This document shows positions 22,341 to 34,150 of a DNA stretch of 64,000 bases, one piece after another; positions within the stretch are counted from its first letter, which is position 1, and each line of letters begins with the position of its first letter. The position numbers and the translations under genes are program-made. The stretch is from Microdochium bolleyi (Eukaryota > Ascomycota > Sordariomycetes > Xylariales > Microdochiaceae), in contig KQ964246.1 in NCBI GenBank assembly GCA_001566295.1, forward strand, positions 3,968,001 to 4,032,000. The letters run 5' to 3'. The notes under the pieces were generated by a model. The model had not been told where the DNA came from. It did no database searches and worked only from the letters and a program-made list of their open reading frames with translations.

Positions 22341-25300
22341 ATGGACTTCACTCCCAACATGTCCCCCCAGGCCAATGCCGGCCCCTACGACTTCTCGGCC
22401 GCTTCAGCCACCTCCACGCCCACCGACCCCTTCGATGCTCTGGGGCAGCCTCCCCTTCCCAACCATCCTGTCGCCTTTACCTCCGCCGCTTCTCATCCCG
22501 TCATGTCCGTCCCCTTCACGCCCACCGGCCCCATGACCCTCGACCCCTCGCTGCCGCCTTCCGATGCCCTCAACCCCCGGTCCTGTGTCGTCTGTCGCAA
22601 ACGCAAGGTCCGCTGCGACAAGCACATGCCCTGCAGCAATTGTCGCAAGGCCAACATCCAGTGCATCTTCCCGGCTCCTGGTCGTGCGCCCCGCCGGCCC
22701 AGGCCAAAGGACCCCAATGCGCCGCCCAAGCAGGCCAGCGAGCGTGAGGTCGAGCTCATGAAACGCCTGCGCAAGCTCGAGGGCATTGTCGAGGACCTCA
22801 GCGGCCAGGTCGAGTTCGAGACGGGCAAGCACCCTTCCAGCAATGATGGCTCGCCCGTCGCCACTGCCGACGTGGCCCACGACGACCGCCATCTAAACCT
22901 TGACCAGCGGCGCGCACCGCATTCAGATCCGGGTGATTCGGCGGCCAAGGCAAACCACCGCCGCTCCCTCGACTCGGGCATCTCAAGTCCGACCATCGGT
23001 GTGCGCAGAGACTTTGGCCGCCTGGTGCTCAATGAAAAGGGCAAGACCAAGTACGTCAGCAACGCACTGTGGGCCAAGGTCAATGACGAGGTAAGCAGTC
23101 CTTCCGGCTCTGACATGACCGTTGCGGAAGTTGCGGGTAATGGACCCTGACCAGAGTCTTTGTGCAGATCAACGAGCTCAAGGCACAGACACAACAACTC
23201 AGCGACCTGGACACAGACTTCTCCGACACGGAGGAGACACCCGAGACGCACTCCTACGAGCACGGCGACCATCACGGCTTCGTACTCGGCTACAAGTCAT
23301 CCGACGTCGACCTGAGCAAGCTCCACCCACCACAAACGCAAATCCCCTTTATCTGGCAGGTCTACGTCGACAACGTAGACCCATTGATCAAGGTGCTCCA
23401 CGTCCCCACAATGAGCAAGACTATTCGCGCCCTGAGGAACCACATGGAGGACTTGTCGCCGGGCATGGAAGCTCTGCTGTTCTCGATTTACTATGCCGCA
23501 GTGACGTCCATGGAGCCAAGCGAGGTATGTCGAGGGCATCACTTACTCCAGGCGTGGCGAGACTGACGAGGGGAACGTTCTGACCAATTGCTTGTACAGG
23601 TTGTCTCCAGCCTCGGTGCCGAGAAATCCACACTTACTGACCAGTATCGGTTCGCGTGCGAGCAAGCATTGGCCAAGGCCGACTTCCTCACAACAACCGA
23701 GATTGTAGTCGCACAAGCCTTTGCCATTTTCCTGGTACTTGTGCGCCGCCATGACGAGACTCGATTTGCCTGGACTCTTACCGCGGTCTTGGTAAGAATG
23801 GGCCATTCCATGGGCCTGCACCGTGAGGGCACAGCTTTGACGGGACTGAAGCCGTTTGACATCGAGATGCGCCGCCGCTTGTGGTGGGCCATGTGCGTCA
23901 TCGACCTGCGCGGAGCCGAGGACCATGGCACGGAACTCAGCATTGCGGAGCGAAGCTTCGACACTCGTCTGCCGCTCAACATCAACGACGCCGATATCCA
24001 CCCAGACTCCACAGACTTTCCCGAGGAGCGTCAGGGTTTTACGGATACGACATTCTGCCTCCTGCGTTTCGAGATTTGCAGTTTTGCGCGCAAGGTGTAC
24101 ATGGCACACAGTGGCTTCGAAAGCTGCTCCCAAGACAGCCTCGGCAGCGTCTCGCAGCGCGAAGAGATGGTCGAGTCGCTCTACCACAAAGTCGAACAAA
24201 AGTATCTTAGCGGCTCGGCCGACAAAGACCGCTTCCCTCTACAGTGGACCGCTGCGACAATACACCGGCTCATAATGGCCAAGATCCGCCTCATGATGTA
24301 TCAACCACTGTTGGCGACGGCTGATGTGGATGAGGTACTGCCAGAAGAGCTTCAGGACCGAGTGTTTCTGGCCGCAGTGGACCTGGTGGAGTACACGAAA
24401 CTGCTCAACTCCGAGCGACAGTGCCGGCAGTGGCGGTGGTTATTCCAGACGTATACGCAGTGGCATGCGGTTGCCTTTGTGCTGATCGAAATCATCCGCC
24501 GGCCGTGGTCCTCATCGATGGAACGTGGGTGGCAGGCTCTCAGCGCTACGTTTACTGATCCCGAGCCCACCGAGAGCACGATGGTGGCACTACATGCAGC
24601 GGTCTGGATACCGATGCGGAAGCTCATGATCAAAGCAAGGCGCCATCGCGAAAAGGAGCTGGTGCGACTGCGAGCAGATCCCGAAGCTGCACGACAGCTG
24701 GACCTTCTCGAAACGAACAGAAACCTGCCGGCCAGCTTCCGGCACCTTTCTGCGTCGATGAGGAACTCGCAAGCGCAAGAGAGATGGCGCAAATTGGTCG
24801 GCAGGGAAGGGATTGATCCTCGCACCGAGAACGTGGGCGCCAAGAACGAGGGGATCCCGGACAATCCCGCTCGGTCCTCGACAGTACCGGTCCCTGAGCC
24901 TACTCCCCTCCAGCAGGCATTCCTAAACCAAGGGATGACCGACCCGTCGTTCAGCCCATCCAACTTGTTCGAGGCTGCCTTTCCCGGAGAAAGCACGATC
25001 GACCAGATACGTCACGCGGCATTCTATGGGGGCATCTTCGCACCCGGAACGTATGATCCCAACGGAACAGGGAACATGCCGCAGGGTAGTCATCAGAATG
25101 CCCAACCAAACCTGCAGCAGGGCGCAATAGGTTTTGGCGGCAACAACCCTGCAGGCATGACTGGGACTTTTGATACGCCAAGCAGCAAGACATACAGTGG
25201 CCCTGTGACGCCGGCAAACGGGAGTGTGGCAACCAGCGCGGGCACTAACAACATGATGGGTACGCAGGCAGGTGTCAACCCTCTGCTGGGGGACAACCCA

Positions 25301-25492
25301 TCATCGTGGCTCTGGACGAACCAGTGGACAGGCGGACCCACGGGGGGAAGTGGAGCCAACATGGACGGCCTCGATCAAGACGTCAACATGGACGAGGACT
25401 TTAGCTGGCAGAACTGGCAGGACACGCTACGCGGGTTTGACAGCGATAACACCCTCGGCATTGGGCGGCCAGGGTTCATGGGCGGCATATGA
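22341..25492 (+). CDS. Zn(II)2Cys6 transcription factor with fungal-specific TF domain
   Basis: Three exons: 22341-23090, 23168-23524 and 23600-25492, giving 999 residues. Both introns are phase 0. The N-terminal 75 residues are Pro/Ser/Thr-rich. The binuclear zinc cluster has all six cysteines at 82, 85, 92, 98, 101 and 108 (CVVCRKRKVRCDK then PCSNCRKANIQC). A basic Pro-rich linker and a short coiled coil (about 136-160, ELMKRLRKLEGIVEDL) for dimerisation follow. The fungal-specific TF domain spans roughly 300-700, with the typical RRRLWWAMCVIDLRGAEDHG segment on exon 3. The C-terminal 200 residues are Gly/Asn/Pro/Met-rich with a final acidic/aromatic patch, probably an activation region. 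It should bind CGG-containing sites in the nucleus. Target genes are unknown. The frame opens with a TTG at 22332, but the first ATG is 22341. Confidence 0.9.
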
Positions 25493-25934
25493 GCTGTCTT
25501 TTCTTCAATTTTCGACCGGCTGCACGGCTGAGTCTCTGCTTTCTGGCGTTCGGTGTCATATCCTCTGGCCACTTGTTTGGACACCTGTAAATTCGATACC
25601 CCCATGTGGTGCTAGTCCCTGGTTTGTAGTAATCGTCGGCCAGGAGCTAGGCCGCTCACAATGAATAATATACTACGAGATCAGACTCGGTACGTGCCAT
25701 GGCTGTGCTGACGGAGCGCGCTCCGTATCTTGCGCCAAGACGCAGGATGGGCCCAAATGGGCGATGTTGCCCGGGCTAGGGCGCATGGATGGAGAGCGAA
25801 TGCGGGCCATGTCGGGGATTCTGGGCGGATTTGTCGCTGCCTAGTGCAGCCACGACCACCAACATCAGTCAGTACTATTCCTCAACCCTCTGTCCTCACA
25901 ACCACAAATCAAGACACAACCAGCGACCAGGACA
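25493..25934. other. Intergenic region downstream of the Zn2Cys6 regulator
   Basis: 442 bases: 3' end of the regulator and promoter/leader of the alpha/beta hydrolase. The leader just before 25935 is A/C-rich with a good ATG context (aggacaATGTC). Confidence 0.5.
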
Positions 25935-26867
25935 ATGTCAGCACCATCAGACACCCCCGGCGCGCCGTCGCCGCCCCCGGAGCTCTTCTACGCCGAGCAC
26001 AACGCCTCGGCGCCAGGCACCGCTGAGACCGTCATCTTCCTCCACGGCGCGTTTGGATCGCACCGTGAGTGGGACCACGTCCTCAAGCACCTCGATTCCG
26101 CGTCTGGCAGCAGCGGAAGCAAGCAGTTCCATATCCTCGTCCCGGACCTCCCGCAGCACAGCCAGTCCCGCGCCACAGCGCCGCACTTTACTCTGCCCGG
26201 CGCTGCCGACGCTGTCGCTCACTTGATACGCCAGCACGCCCGGAGCGGGCGCGCGCACGTCGTCGGTCTCTCGCTGGGTGGGTTCATCGGACAGCTGCTC
26301 GTCCGGCGGCACCCTGATGTCGTGTCGTCGCTGTTCGTCACGGGTGCGACGCCGTTCACGTGGTTCCAGAACTGGGCCGCGCGCCGGGCCCGGGTGGTGG
26401 TGCACTGGTCCCTCTGGGCGCTCGTGGGCGGGCGCATCTACAAGGCGATATGCGCCAAGTCCGGGCTTGTCGAGCACGAGCTGCTGGTCAAGGACATTAT
26501 GGAGAACAACGGCACCGGGGACCTTGCAGAGGCGGTATACGGAGACCTCGCAGACTGGACCTGGGAGATGGATGTCGAAGAGGTTGCGCGTGCTGCTGCT
26601 ACTGCCAAAGGCACTGGGGATGGGCTGCGGGTGCTGGTCTGTGCCGGTGGCCAGGGCGATGATGTCGAAGGGACCAAGCGGCTGGCGGAGGCTGTCCGCA
26701 AGGGACGTCAGGGTAACCGCGGTGGTGATGCTGTTGTCTGTGAGGGGTTCGTGGTGCGCAACGCCATCCACGGCTGGAGTCTGCAGTTCCCAGAGCTGTT
26801 TGCCAGGGGTGTGACGGCGTGGATTGGTGACGGGAACATGCCCGAGGAGTTTGAGGCTCTGTTGTAG
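25935..26867 (+). CDS. Alpha/beta hydrolase (AB hydrolase-1 type)
   Basis: Single exon, 310 residues, no signal peptide or targeting signal. The oxyanion-hole region VIFLHGAFGSHREWD (about 33-47) and the nucleophile elbow GLSLGG (Ser about 115) are canonical. A cap region with aromatic residues follows (TWFQNWAARRAR, then WSLWALVGGRIY). The catalytic histidine is in RNAIHGWSLQ near residue 277. The acid is probably in one of the loops after VLVCAGGQGDD. It is a cytosolic esterase/lipase-like enzyme of unknown substrate. It lies 380 bases upstream of a flavin oxidase in the same orientation; no common pathway is implied by this alone. Confidence 0.87.
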   Translation: MSAPSDTPGAPSPPPELFYAEHNASAPGTAETVIFLHGAFGSHREWDHVLKHLDSASGSSGSKQFHILVPDLPQHSQSRATAPHFTLPGAADAVAHLIRQHARSGRAHVVGLSLGGFIGQLLVRRHPDVVSSLFVTGATPFTWFQNWAARRARVVVHWSLWALVGGRIYKAICAKSGLVEHELLVKDIMENNGTGDLAEAVYGDLADWTWEMDVEEVARAAATAKGTGDGLRVLVCAGGQGDDVEGTKRLAEAVRKGRQGNRGGDAVVCEGFVVRNAIHGWSLQFPELFARGVTAWIGDGNMPEEFEALL

Positions 26868-27248
26868 ATGGTGCTCCGAATTCGGATCGTAAGACAGACA
26901 AGTCGAGGAGCCATTGTGTCATGCAGGTCGAGCTGTCAGCGACTACTAAGATTGCACGCTCTCCGCCAGTAGGAGTATGCCAAGCGGACAGTCCCCTCAA
27001 GTCGTCTGACATAAGATCTCGGTCGTGCAACAAAGGAACTGGTGACGCAACTCGCCGTGGTGCCTGGCTATAAAAGCAGTAGGGTTGCCTGAATGGGCGC
27101 TCAGCATGTGGCAATCCCCGCCAGCTTTGTCTGACAGTCCGTCAACATCACTAAGTCAACTCCTTTCCAAGACTCAGAACTCCGTTCAGGCTCAGATAGG
27201 AACAACAAGCTCTCATTATCGCCACTCAGAAAAACTAATACCGCGGCC
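26868..27248. other. Intergenic region with core promoter of the flavin oxidase
   Basis: 381 bases. It contains a TATA box (separate entry) and a 5' leader of about 150 bases ending in cgcggccATGGC at the oxidase start. Confidence 0.55.
27069..27075 (+). promoter_or_regulatory. TATA box of the flavin oxidase
   Basis: TATAAAA within the context GGCTATAAAAGCAG, about 175 bases upstream of the ATG at 27249. It is one of the clearest TATA boxes in the window and suggests a strongly regulated gene. Confidence 0.6.
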
Positions 27249-28737
27249 ATGGCAACCTCTCACGAGCAGAGCCGGGACGGGAACCCCTCCCTCGAGCCTC
27301 TGCTCAAAGCCCACCCCAATCTTCAGCTTTACCTCCCATCCCAGCCAGAATACGAGGATAGTCGCCATATCTTCAACCGCGACAGCACTGCAACTCCTCT
27401 CGCTGTCGTCCGGCCCCGGGATGAGGACGACCTTGTCGACACGGCCAAGTTCTGCTCCGAACATGGCATACCCATGACGATCCGCTCCGGCGGTCACGAC
27501 CTGCAGATGCGCACCTCTCTTGACGGCGCCGTCATGCTCGACGTGCGAGCGCTCAGCTCCGTCCGTGTCGACACGAATGATGCGAGTGGTCAGCGATATG
27601 CTGTCATTGGCGGGGGGGCTACCTCGCTCCATGTCCTTGAAGAGCTGGACAAGCAGGGACTCATCACGCCGACCGGCTGGTGTCTCGAGGTTGGCTACGT
27701 CGGCTGGGCTGCTGGTGGTGGCTACGGCCTCATGGCTTCGTCGCACGGCATGGGGGCAGACCAGATTCTGGGAGCACGCGTGTTGACTCCTGGCGGGACA
27801 GTTGTTGACACCAAGGACGACTCTGAGCTCCTCTGGGCGATCCGCGGTGCCGGCCTGGGCAACTTTGGCGTCATCCTGGAGATCAGGGTCAAGGTCTACC
27901 CGCGCCCGCGCGTTCTCGCTGGGATCTTAGCTTACCCGTTCACCGAGGTTGAGAAAGTCCTTGGCGGATTTGAGGAGATGTGCCAGCAGGACCTTCCCCG
28001 CGAGCTTGCGGCCGAGGGGGCATTTGCGAACGCCGGGCCGGGGCCCTCCATCGCGCTGTACTTCCACTGGATTCTCGACGGAACCGAGGAGAATGCCGCT
28101 CGGGCGGAGCTGCACTTGGCAAAGTACCGCGCCTTGGGGACAGTTCTGCTGGACACGGTGGCGCAGAGTAAGTCCTGACGCCGCTCCTTGCCAGCGAGTG
28201 CGTTGCACGGTACGATGTGCATATGTGCTGACCTTGACGCTACCAGCGACCTCCTTTGAGCTCTTCAAGGTTATGCACGCCATGATGAGCCCAGCAGCGA
28301 TACATTACGTCCACTCCCTCTCCGTGCGCGGCTTCTCCGCCGACCTCATCGACGTCATTGCCGCACACCCACCGCCCAGCGGCTCCGCCTGCGTGATCCA
28401 CCACGGCCACGGCGCAGTGCTCGACCGCAACGACGCCGCGGTCTTCTCGATGCGGAAGGAGCGGCACCTTGTCTTCGGCATATCTGCGCGGCTGGACCCG
28501 GCGGTCACCGACGACGTGGAGATCGAGCAGATCCGCGCGTGGCCGCAGAATCTCAGCACAAATATTCGGGAAAAGGGACTGGCGCTGGAGCAGAGCTACT
28601 GGAGCTTCGCAAGGAATGAGGTTTGCGATGCGAAGGTGTTCTATGGCAAGGAGGGCGTACACAGGCTGATGAGGGTGAAGGAGAAGTATAATCCGCGAGA
28701 TGCATTCCCGGCGTCTTACCCAGTTCTGAAGGCGTAA
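27249..28737 (+). CDS. FAD-linked oxidase, berberine-bridge-enzyme type
   Basis: Two exons (27249-28167 and 28247-28737), 469 residues. The phase-1 intron joins DTVAQ to TTSFELF. The FAD-binding PCMH domain covers about 35-215. The histidine for 8-alpha-histidyl flavin linkage is in IRSGGHDLQM (about residue 84). A second attachment cysteine sits in GWCLEVGYVGWAAGGGYG, so the flavin is probably bicovalently bound, as in BBE-type and oligosaccharide oxidases. The C-terminal BBE-like tail ends in VKEKYNPRDAFPAS. There is no signal peptide, unlike many secreted BBE-like enzymes, so it may act inside the cell. The expected reaction is O2-dependent oxidation of an alcohol, sugar or alkaloid-like substrate with H2O2 release. 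The substrate is unknown. Confidence 0.87.
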
Positions 28738-29143
28738 TGGGCCGCGTCTCTCGGAAACGTCAAGTGCTCTTCATGACATTTCCATGTTGTTGCGAGTCAT
28801 TTTTAGGGCTTCCCAAGGCTGGAACCGGTACTACTCTCCATGGTCATATGTGTTGATGAATTTCCATAAAGGCCGAGCTATGGCAACATGCTCATTCCTG
28901 CTCATGCGTTGCGTTCTGATGAGGAGACCTCTGATGATTGTGGGCCTGGTCCATCGTATCTCATCGAGAAGAGGGCCTCGACAGAATGGCGAGGGTCGTA
29001 TTCCTTGGCGAATGGAAATCAAGTGCAAATGCAGGGATTACATTCACACCGCAGAGAACTCTTACCTCGAACCCCGCTTCCTGTCGAACTACTTTGTTCT
29101 CTTCTGCCATCGCATTTCTCGCTTATAGGCCCGCTCCTGAAAG
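28738..29143. other. Intergenic region between flavin oxidase and HET gene
   Basis: 406 bases holding the 3' end of the oxidase and the promoter of the HET gene. Nothing else recognised. Confidence 0.5.
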
Positions 29144-31096
29144 ATGCTGTGCGACGTCTGTGTCGGTGTCCTCGAGCATCGGAAAGGCATTCGTTCGAAC
29201 AGCGGTGGCTGGCTAAACTTCGCCCATCATGCGACATCAGGGAGCTTCCTGGCTGCTGCTAAGGACGCCTGCCAGGTCTGCTTTGCTCTCTGGCGGCAGT
29301 ATCCCGCATTACAGTGGGAGGGCGTCGGAGCTGCAGAGGACGCCGGAAAAGCAGACGTGCAACACCCCTTCTCAGTCGGCTCACTAAACTGCTATCGCCG
29401 CGGTGCCAGACTAGCACTCTCGCTGTCTGTGTACACGAATGACATGTACCTGAGCAGAGACTTGCTGCCCCTGCAGATGGCTTCGTTCGTGCTCGAGGCT
29501 GACACTGCCGAGGAGACTTCAGACGTCGTGATGACATCAACCACGACATCGTCGGACGAGAGCTTTGCACAGGCCAGCAGGTGGATTGAACACTGCCGTC
29601 TGCATCACAAGGTCTGCAACGCTGACAAGTCCATGTGGTTTCCGACTCGGCTCATATATATCGGAGACGGGCCGAATGGTAATGACGATATCAGGCTGAT
29701 ACATACGGCCGTGCACCCGCCCGCAACACCATATGCTACGCTCAGTCATCGATGGGGTCAGGCTCACGTCCTCCAGCTCCTCCACGCCAACATCGACTCC
29801 TTTCAGCAAGGCATTCCCGCAAGCGGCCTGCCTCGGACCTTTCGTGAAGCCTTACTCGCAACGAGAAAGCTCGGGGTGCAGTACATCTGGATCGACTCCC
29901 TTTGTATCATCCAGGACAGAGACGACCTGTCGGACTGGCACAAGGAGGCTACGCTCATGCACAAGGTCTATTCAAACTCATACTGCAATCTCGCCGCCTC
30001 AGACGCCAAGGACAGCACAGAAGGGCTCTTCCGCGACCGGGACCCGCGTAGTCTCCAGTCCCGAGTCAATCTCTGCATGGAAGGCCTCGACGATCAACAA
30101 GCGTACCTGCCCGTCACTTTCGCCGAGTCAGACCTCTGGGCCAGAGCAGTCCCGTGGTCCTCGATAAACCGCCGTGGCTGGGTCTTTCAGGAGCGCATGC
30201 TGTCCCCTCGCATCCTGTACTTTGGCCACGAGCAGCTCTTCTGGGAGTGCCGCGAGCTCGAGGCAACGGAATCCTACCCGACTGGCCTCCCCGCCCTAAT
30301 TGACACTCAAGGGCCTGGCGGAGGCCTGAAGATCCATGATCCCATGCAATATTTGGATCACATAAAGAGGAAAGGCGGACACTTTGAGCAGAGCTGGGAC
30401 GTCCGGGACGCGATGGCGAATATGTGGTCCGACATGGTGGAAGCCTACACGAGCTGCGCTCTCACCATGCCGCAAGACAAGTTGATCGCGTTATCAGGCA
30501 TTGCGCAGCAGCTGCAGACCGTGTTCAACGACGAGTACATCGCTGGCATGTGGCGGTCACGTCTTGTCATCAATCTCGGCTGGCGAAGGAACCCTAGGTC
30601 GACGGGCACCAGGGCGGCTGAGTACCGCGCCCCGACGTGGTCTTGGGCGTGCATTGACGGGATAATTATGATCCCACCGTACGCGGAGCCCGGCTTCGTG
30701 TTCGCCACGGTAGACAGTGTACGGCTTGAGCATGCGACAGATGGCGTGACCACCGGCAATCTGACAGCAGGGAGCATTGAGCTGAGGGGAGTGCTCCGGC
30801 GTCTGGACGTTGCGGAGCGTAGAGGCACGGGCTGGGAGACGAAAGACGGGCTGTCGCTAAACCCCGTGGAGCTCGACGCGGAGCAGCAGGACACCGTTGA
30901 GGGATTGCCAGTGCACCCCGTCTTCGGGATGGCACTATTCAGGTATAACACGGACAACGACCTCAGTGTCCTGCTTTTGGAGCAGCTCAGCCATGAGATG
31001 GGCCTCTATAGGAGAGTCGGGCTGGCTTCCATCCGCGATAATGGCCATATCGCGAGATTCCTCGATTCCAAAGAGGCCAAGATTCTAGTTACTTAG
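29144..31096 (+). CDS. HET-domain protein, intact
   Basis: Single exon, 650 residues. The N-terminus has a cysteine motif (CDVCVGVLEHRK, then CQVCFALW) often seen before the HET domain. The HET domain covers roughly 190-350 with all three usual blocks: PYATLSHRWG, then YIWIDSLCIIQDRDDLSDW, then the RRGWVFQERMLSPRIL segment. The later region includes DKLIALSGIAQQLQ and the APTWSWACIDG block. HET proteins trigger growth arrest or death when unlike strains fuse, or act in stress/innate responses. The partner here is unknown. It contrasts with the decayed HET gene about 8 kb upstream. No NACHT, ankyrin or WD repeats are attached. Confidence 0.9.
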   Translation: MLCDVCVGVLEHRKGIRSNSGGWLNFAHHATSGSFLAAAKDACQVCFALWRQYPALQWEGVGAAEDAGKADVQHPFSVGSLNCYRRGARLALSLSVYTNDMYLSRDLLPLQMASFVLEADTAEETSDVVMTSTTTSSDESFAQASRWIEHCRLHHKVCNADKSMWFPTRLIYIGDGPNGNDDIRLIHTAVHPPATPYATLSHRWGQAHVLQLLHANIDSFQQGIPASGLPRTFREALLATRKLGVQYIWIDSLCIIQDRDDLSDWHKEATLMHKVYSNSYCNLAASDAKDSTEGLFRDRDPRSLQSRVNLCMEGLDDQQAYLPVTFAESDLWARAVPWSSINRRGWVFQERMLSPRILYFGHEQLFWECRELEATESYPTGLPALIDTQGPGGGLKIHDPMQYLDHIKRKGGHFEQSWDVRDAMANMWSDMVEAYTSCALTMPQDKLIALSGIAQQLQTVFNDEYIAGMWRSRLVINLGWRRNPRSTGTRAAEYRAPTWSWACIDGIIMIPPYAEPGFVFATVDSVRLEHATDGVTTGNLTAGSIELRGVLRRLDVAERRGTGWETKDGLSLNPVELDAEQQDTVEGLPVHPVFGMALFRYNTDNDLSVLLLEQLSHEMGLYRRVGLASIRDNGHIARFLDSKEAKILVT

Positions 31097-34000
31097 ACGC
31101 AGGCAACGGTTTTAGTGAGCCTTCATTGCACAGTGGTGGTGCCATTGAGGGGAGGTGTGTTCAACCCCGAGACATTACCACCAGCAGGTATAAATTGTTG
31201 AAAATGAGATGAAATTGAAATGACGAGCAACACACAAAGGAATTGCCTGATTGGGTGCCTTTGAACAAGAATTCAAGGACTGCTGCGATACGAAGTATAG
31301 CCCACAAGGCGACAACAATCACCCAGTAACAGCTCCGAGCTCTGCTCTGCGTCAAGATCGAATTGTGACTAGAACAGTGGCCCTCAAGGTTCGCACCTCT
31401 GTCACAATCACGCGTCTGTGCACCGGAATGCCAGTCTTCCTTAACAAGGAAAGTGTCGCGAGCCGTGGTTCAACGGCGGCAGGCAATAGTGATCAGTCAT
31501 TGGGAAGGTAACACCGCAGGCGTTACGACCTCTATCCTGACGTTGTTTCCCAATCTTTTGACTTCAGGCACGCCAGCGAGATATCAGAGATTCCAAATCC
31601 CTGGAATTCCACCAGAGTTCCTTGGTGAAGTTTACGGCCTTCCTAACTCGGCCGAGTCAGAGTAGTACAACTGTGGCGAGCATTGGCCAAGACTCCGAGC
31701 GGTCCCTTGGGGGAAGGAGTCCCCCCACATTGGGGTTTGGAAGATTGTCCCCAACCAGGATTATATGCCGTGATCCAACCAAGGATATCTGCAGGTCAAC
31801 CCAGCGCAGTTGGAGCTGGGCCTTGGCCCGTACGAATGCAACTACACGAAGCTATATCCCGCATGATCGGCATTTCGGCAAACAGGAAGTGGTGTGCTCG
31901 CCAGATGTGCGTAGATGTGCGTGCCTGCATGGTGCGAGTCTCTGTGGTGAGCTCCAGCGCCGATGTGTGTGTTCTCCCGCTACTTCTGGAAGGTGTCGTC
32001 GAAGATCAGTCAAGGCAGACAGCGCAGCTGACACTTCACCGGGTGCGGTTGAGGGGTCGCGCGGGCATCATGGTGGTGTGGTGCGTATGGCTGTTGAACG
32101 GCAGGTCATGGTGGCTATTCTCCGAATACAGTAACCTTTGAGTTCGCCATTGCGGCGAGATGACAGGGGCAGGAGGCCAGCAAGGTGTGGTAGATAACGA
32201 CTAACAGGCCTAGACCAGACCGGGAAACGTGATTCGAGTGTTGCGCTGGGCGGCTGACACCAGATGCACGCTGGGCAGACGGCATCTCCAAAAGAAGAAG
32301 CTCAAGACAGTCTTGGCCTTTATAGAGCTCGCTAGCTTGACGCAAGTGGCTGCACGTGTTCACGGTGAGGATCAAAACCATCATACTTGGTATGACATGC
32401 ACCCAGGCAGTATCAGGCTCTGCTCGGACGGTTCTGTGGAAAGCAAGTATACCCGGGCTTGAATGTTGCCCAGTGGTGGGATATGCACTTGTACGAGCCC
32501 AGCGGCCACGGGTGTCGACCCGGTGGGCCAGGGAAACCTCAGGGGACATGCTTGGGAGAGAGTGATTATGACCAGGGTGCAATGTTGTACCACACGTCAG
32601 CTATATCCGTGGCGGTTCATCCATCCGAACCCCCTGGAGTGTTTGTTTCAAGCTTCAGGATTAATTAACCACAGTGTCTTGCACTGCTAAACAAGCTTCG
32701 CCATGGGATGATGACTCCCGAGCTTGGTTCATGCACCCTCAACCTACCAGACCTACTAGTATTACGTCGAATCGGCTACACGATATCGAACATCATTGAG
32801 CCTCGTTGCGGCCTACGAGCTCCCTTCCGCCGTGGAATGCAGCGTCTCTTCCCCGCACCTCAGCATACCTCCCCGTGGCGTGATCGACGCAACGCCAGTC
32901 AGGGGTCCTCCAACCCTGGCCCTGCCAGGATCCTCCAAAGTGGCGTCCGTGGGTCGTGTGGTGCCTGTTGACGACCAAAAGAGAGCCACGACGCGAGCGA
33001 GTATACCCGCCTAATGCTGCAGAGTATAGCTGCGACTGAACTTGCTCATAACGGATCGAGACCCCGCTGCGCAACAATACCCTGAGGTGATCACAACTGA
33101 AGAGGGTGCTTACCTCTGGTGGCGGGCCGCCTATCAGCAAAGGGGGAGGCCATCCTTTATCTCGTGACCCTACCTTACGCGTCTTTCTCAATTAGGAAGG
33201 TTGTCCTTGCTGCCGCAGATAACACACGACCACTGCCAAGACACTATGCAACCCTCGCTCAGGCCCTATAATCCGAACGGAATGCGGACATACCTGCAGA
33301 CAGACAGGGGGAGGGTAAGTGGCTAGTGATGCTGGATAGAGGGCGCCTCCGAGATCTGACAATATCGCCCGTAGCAACGCCACCCGGAGCCACCAACCAA
33401 CAACCAACACTCACAATCTGCTGCAGACAGCAAGCCCCCGCGGCCCGCAGGCGGCAGTCAACTGCCGTCGTTCCACTCCGCAATTCGTCTCACATGTAAT
33501 CCCACTGGCCAATGGGCCAAGTGGACTCCGGCAGCCTTGACCGCAAGAAGACCGAGTCGTGAAGACCAGGCATTATTACGAGCCATGCGGGCTGCAGTGC
33601 CGATCCCTCCCTCGACTAGGCTACTCCGTCCATGGCATCAACCGACTCGGTAGTTCGCCATGGGGCCTCACTATCCCGGTTTTCTTCCCACCTGTCAACC
33701 TGGGGCAAAGGCAATGCAACCTGGAGACGCGTTCCTATCAGGGCCCGTGACTTCTGGCCTCGGCCGTCACCCTCTCGGCTCTGGTTGCGGCGTGTGCAGT
33801 TCCTCTTTCGGCAGGTCATAGAGACGGAGTATGCACACGACATTCGGCGCTTGCAAGACGTTTGTCGACATCCTTTCCCAAAGACCCCTGCCGAGCTGTT
33901 GCACCACCATCCTTGGACACCATGGGTATCGGCGCTGTGCCGGTGTCACACACCACGGCCGCGATGTCCGCTCGACGACTCGCACGACGAAGATAAATAT

Positions 34001-34150
34001 CGCACGGCTCCCGTGCCTCTCTCAAGATCTGTTCCTGGTTCTTCAGCCCACTGCTCTCTCATCATCGCCGTTCTCGACCTTGGATCATCATCTCTCGTCC
34101 TCTCTCGACTACTTCTTCTCTGCCCTTGTCACCGACAACCCACAGTCAAG
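31097..34150. other. 3-kb gene-poor region upstream of the subtilase gene
   Basis: No ORF on either strand carries a recognisable motif. The longest frames have mixed composition and no introns that would join them sensibly. The last 130 bases before 34151 are C/T-rich, as in a 5' leader of the protease gene, preceded by probable promoter. Confidence 0.5.

Noticed and set aside
22341..31096. TF, hydrolase, flavin oxidase and HET genes as a secondary-metabolite cluster
   Set aside because: No polyketide, peptide or terpene synthase is present, so co-orientation alone is not enough.
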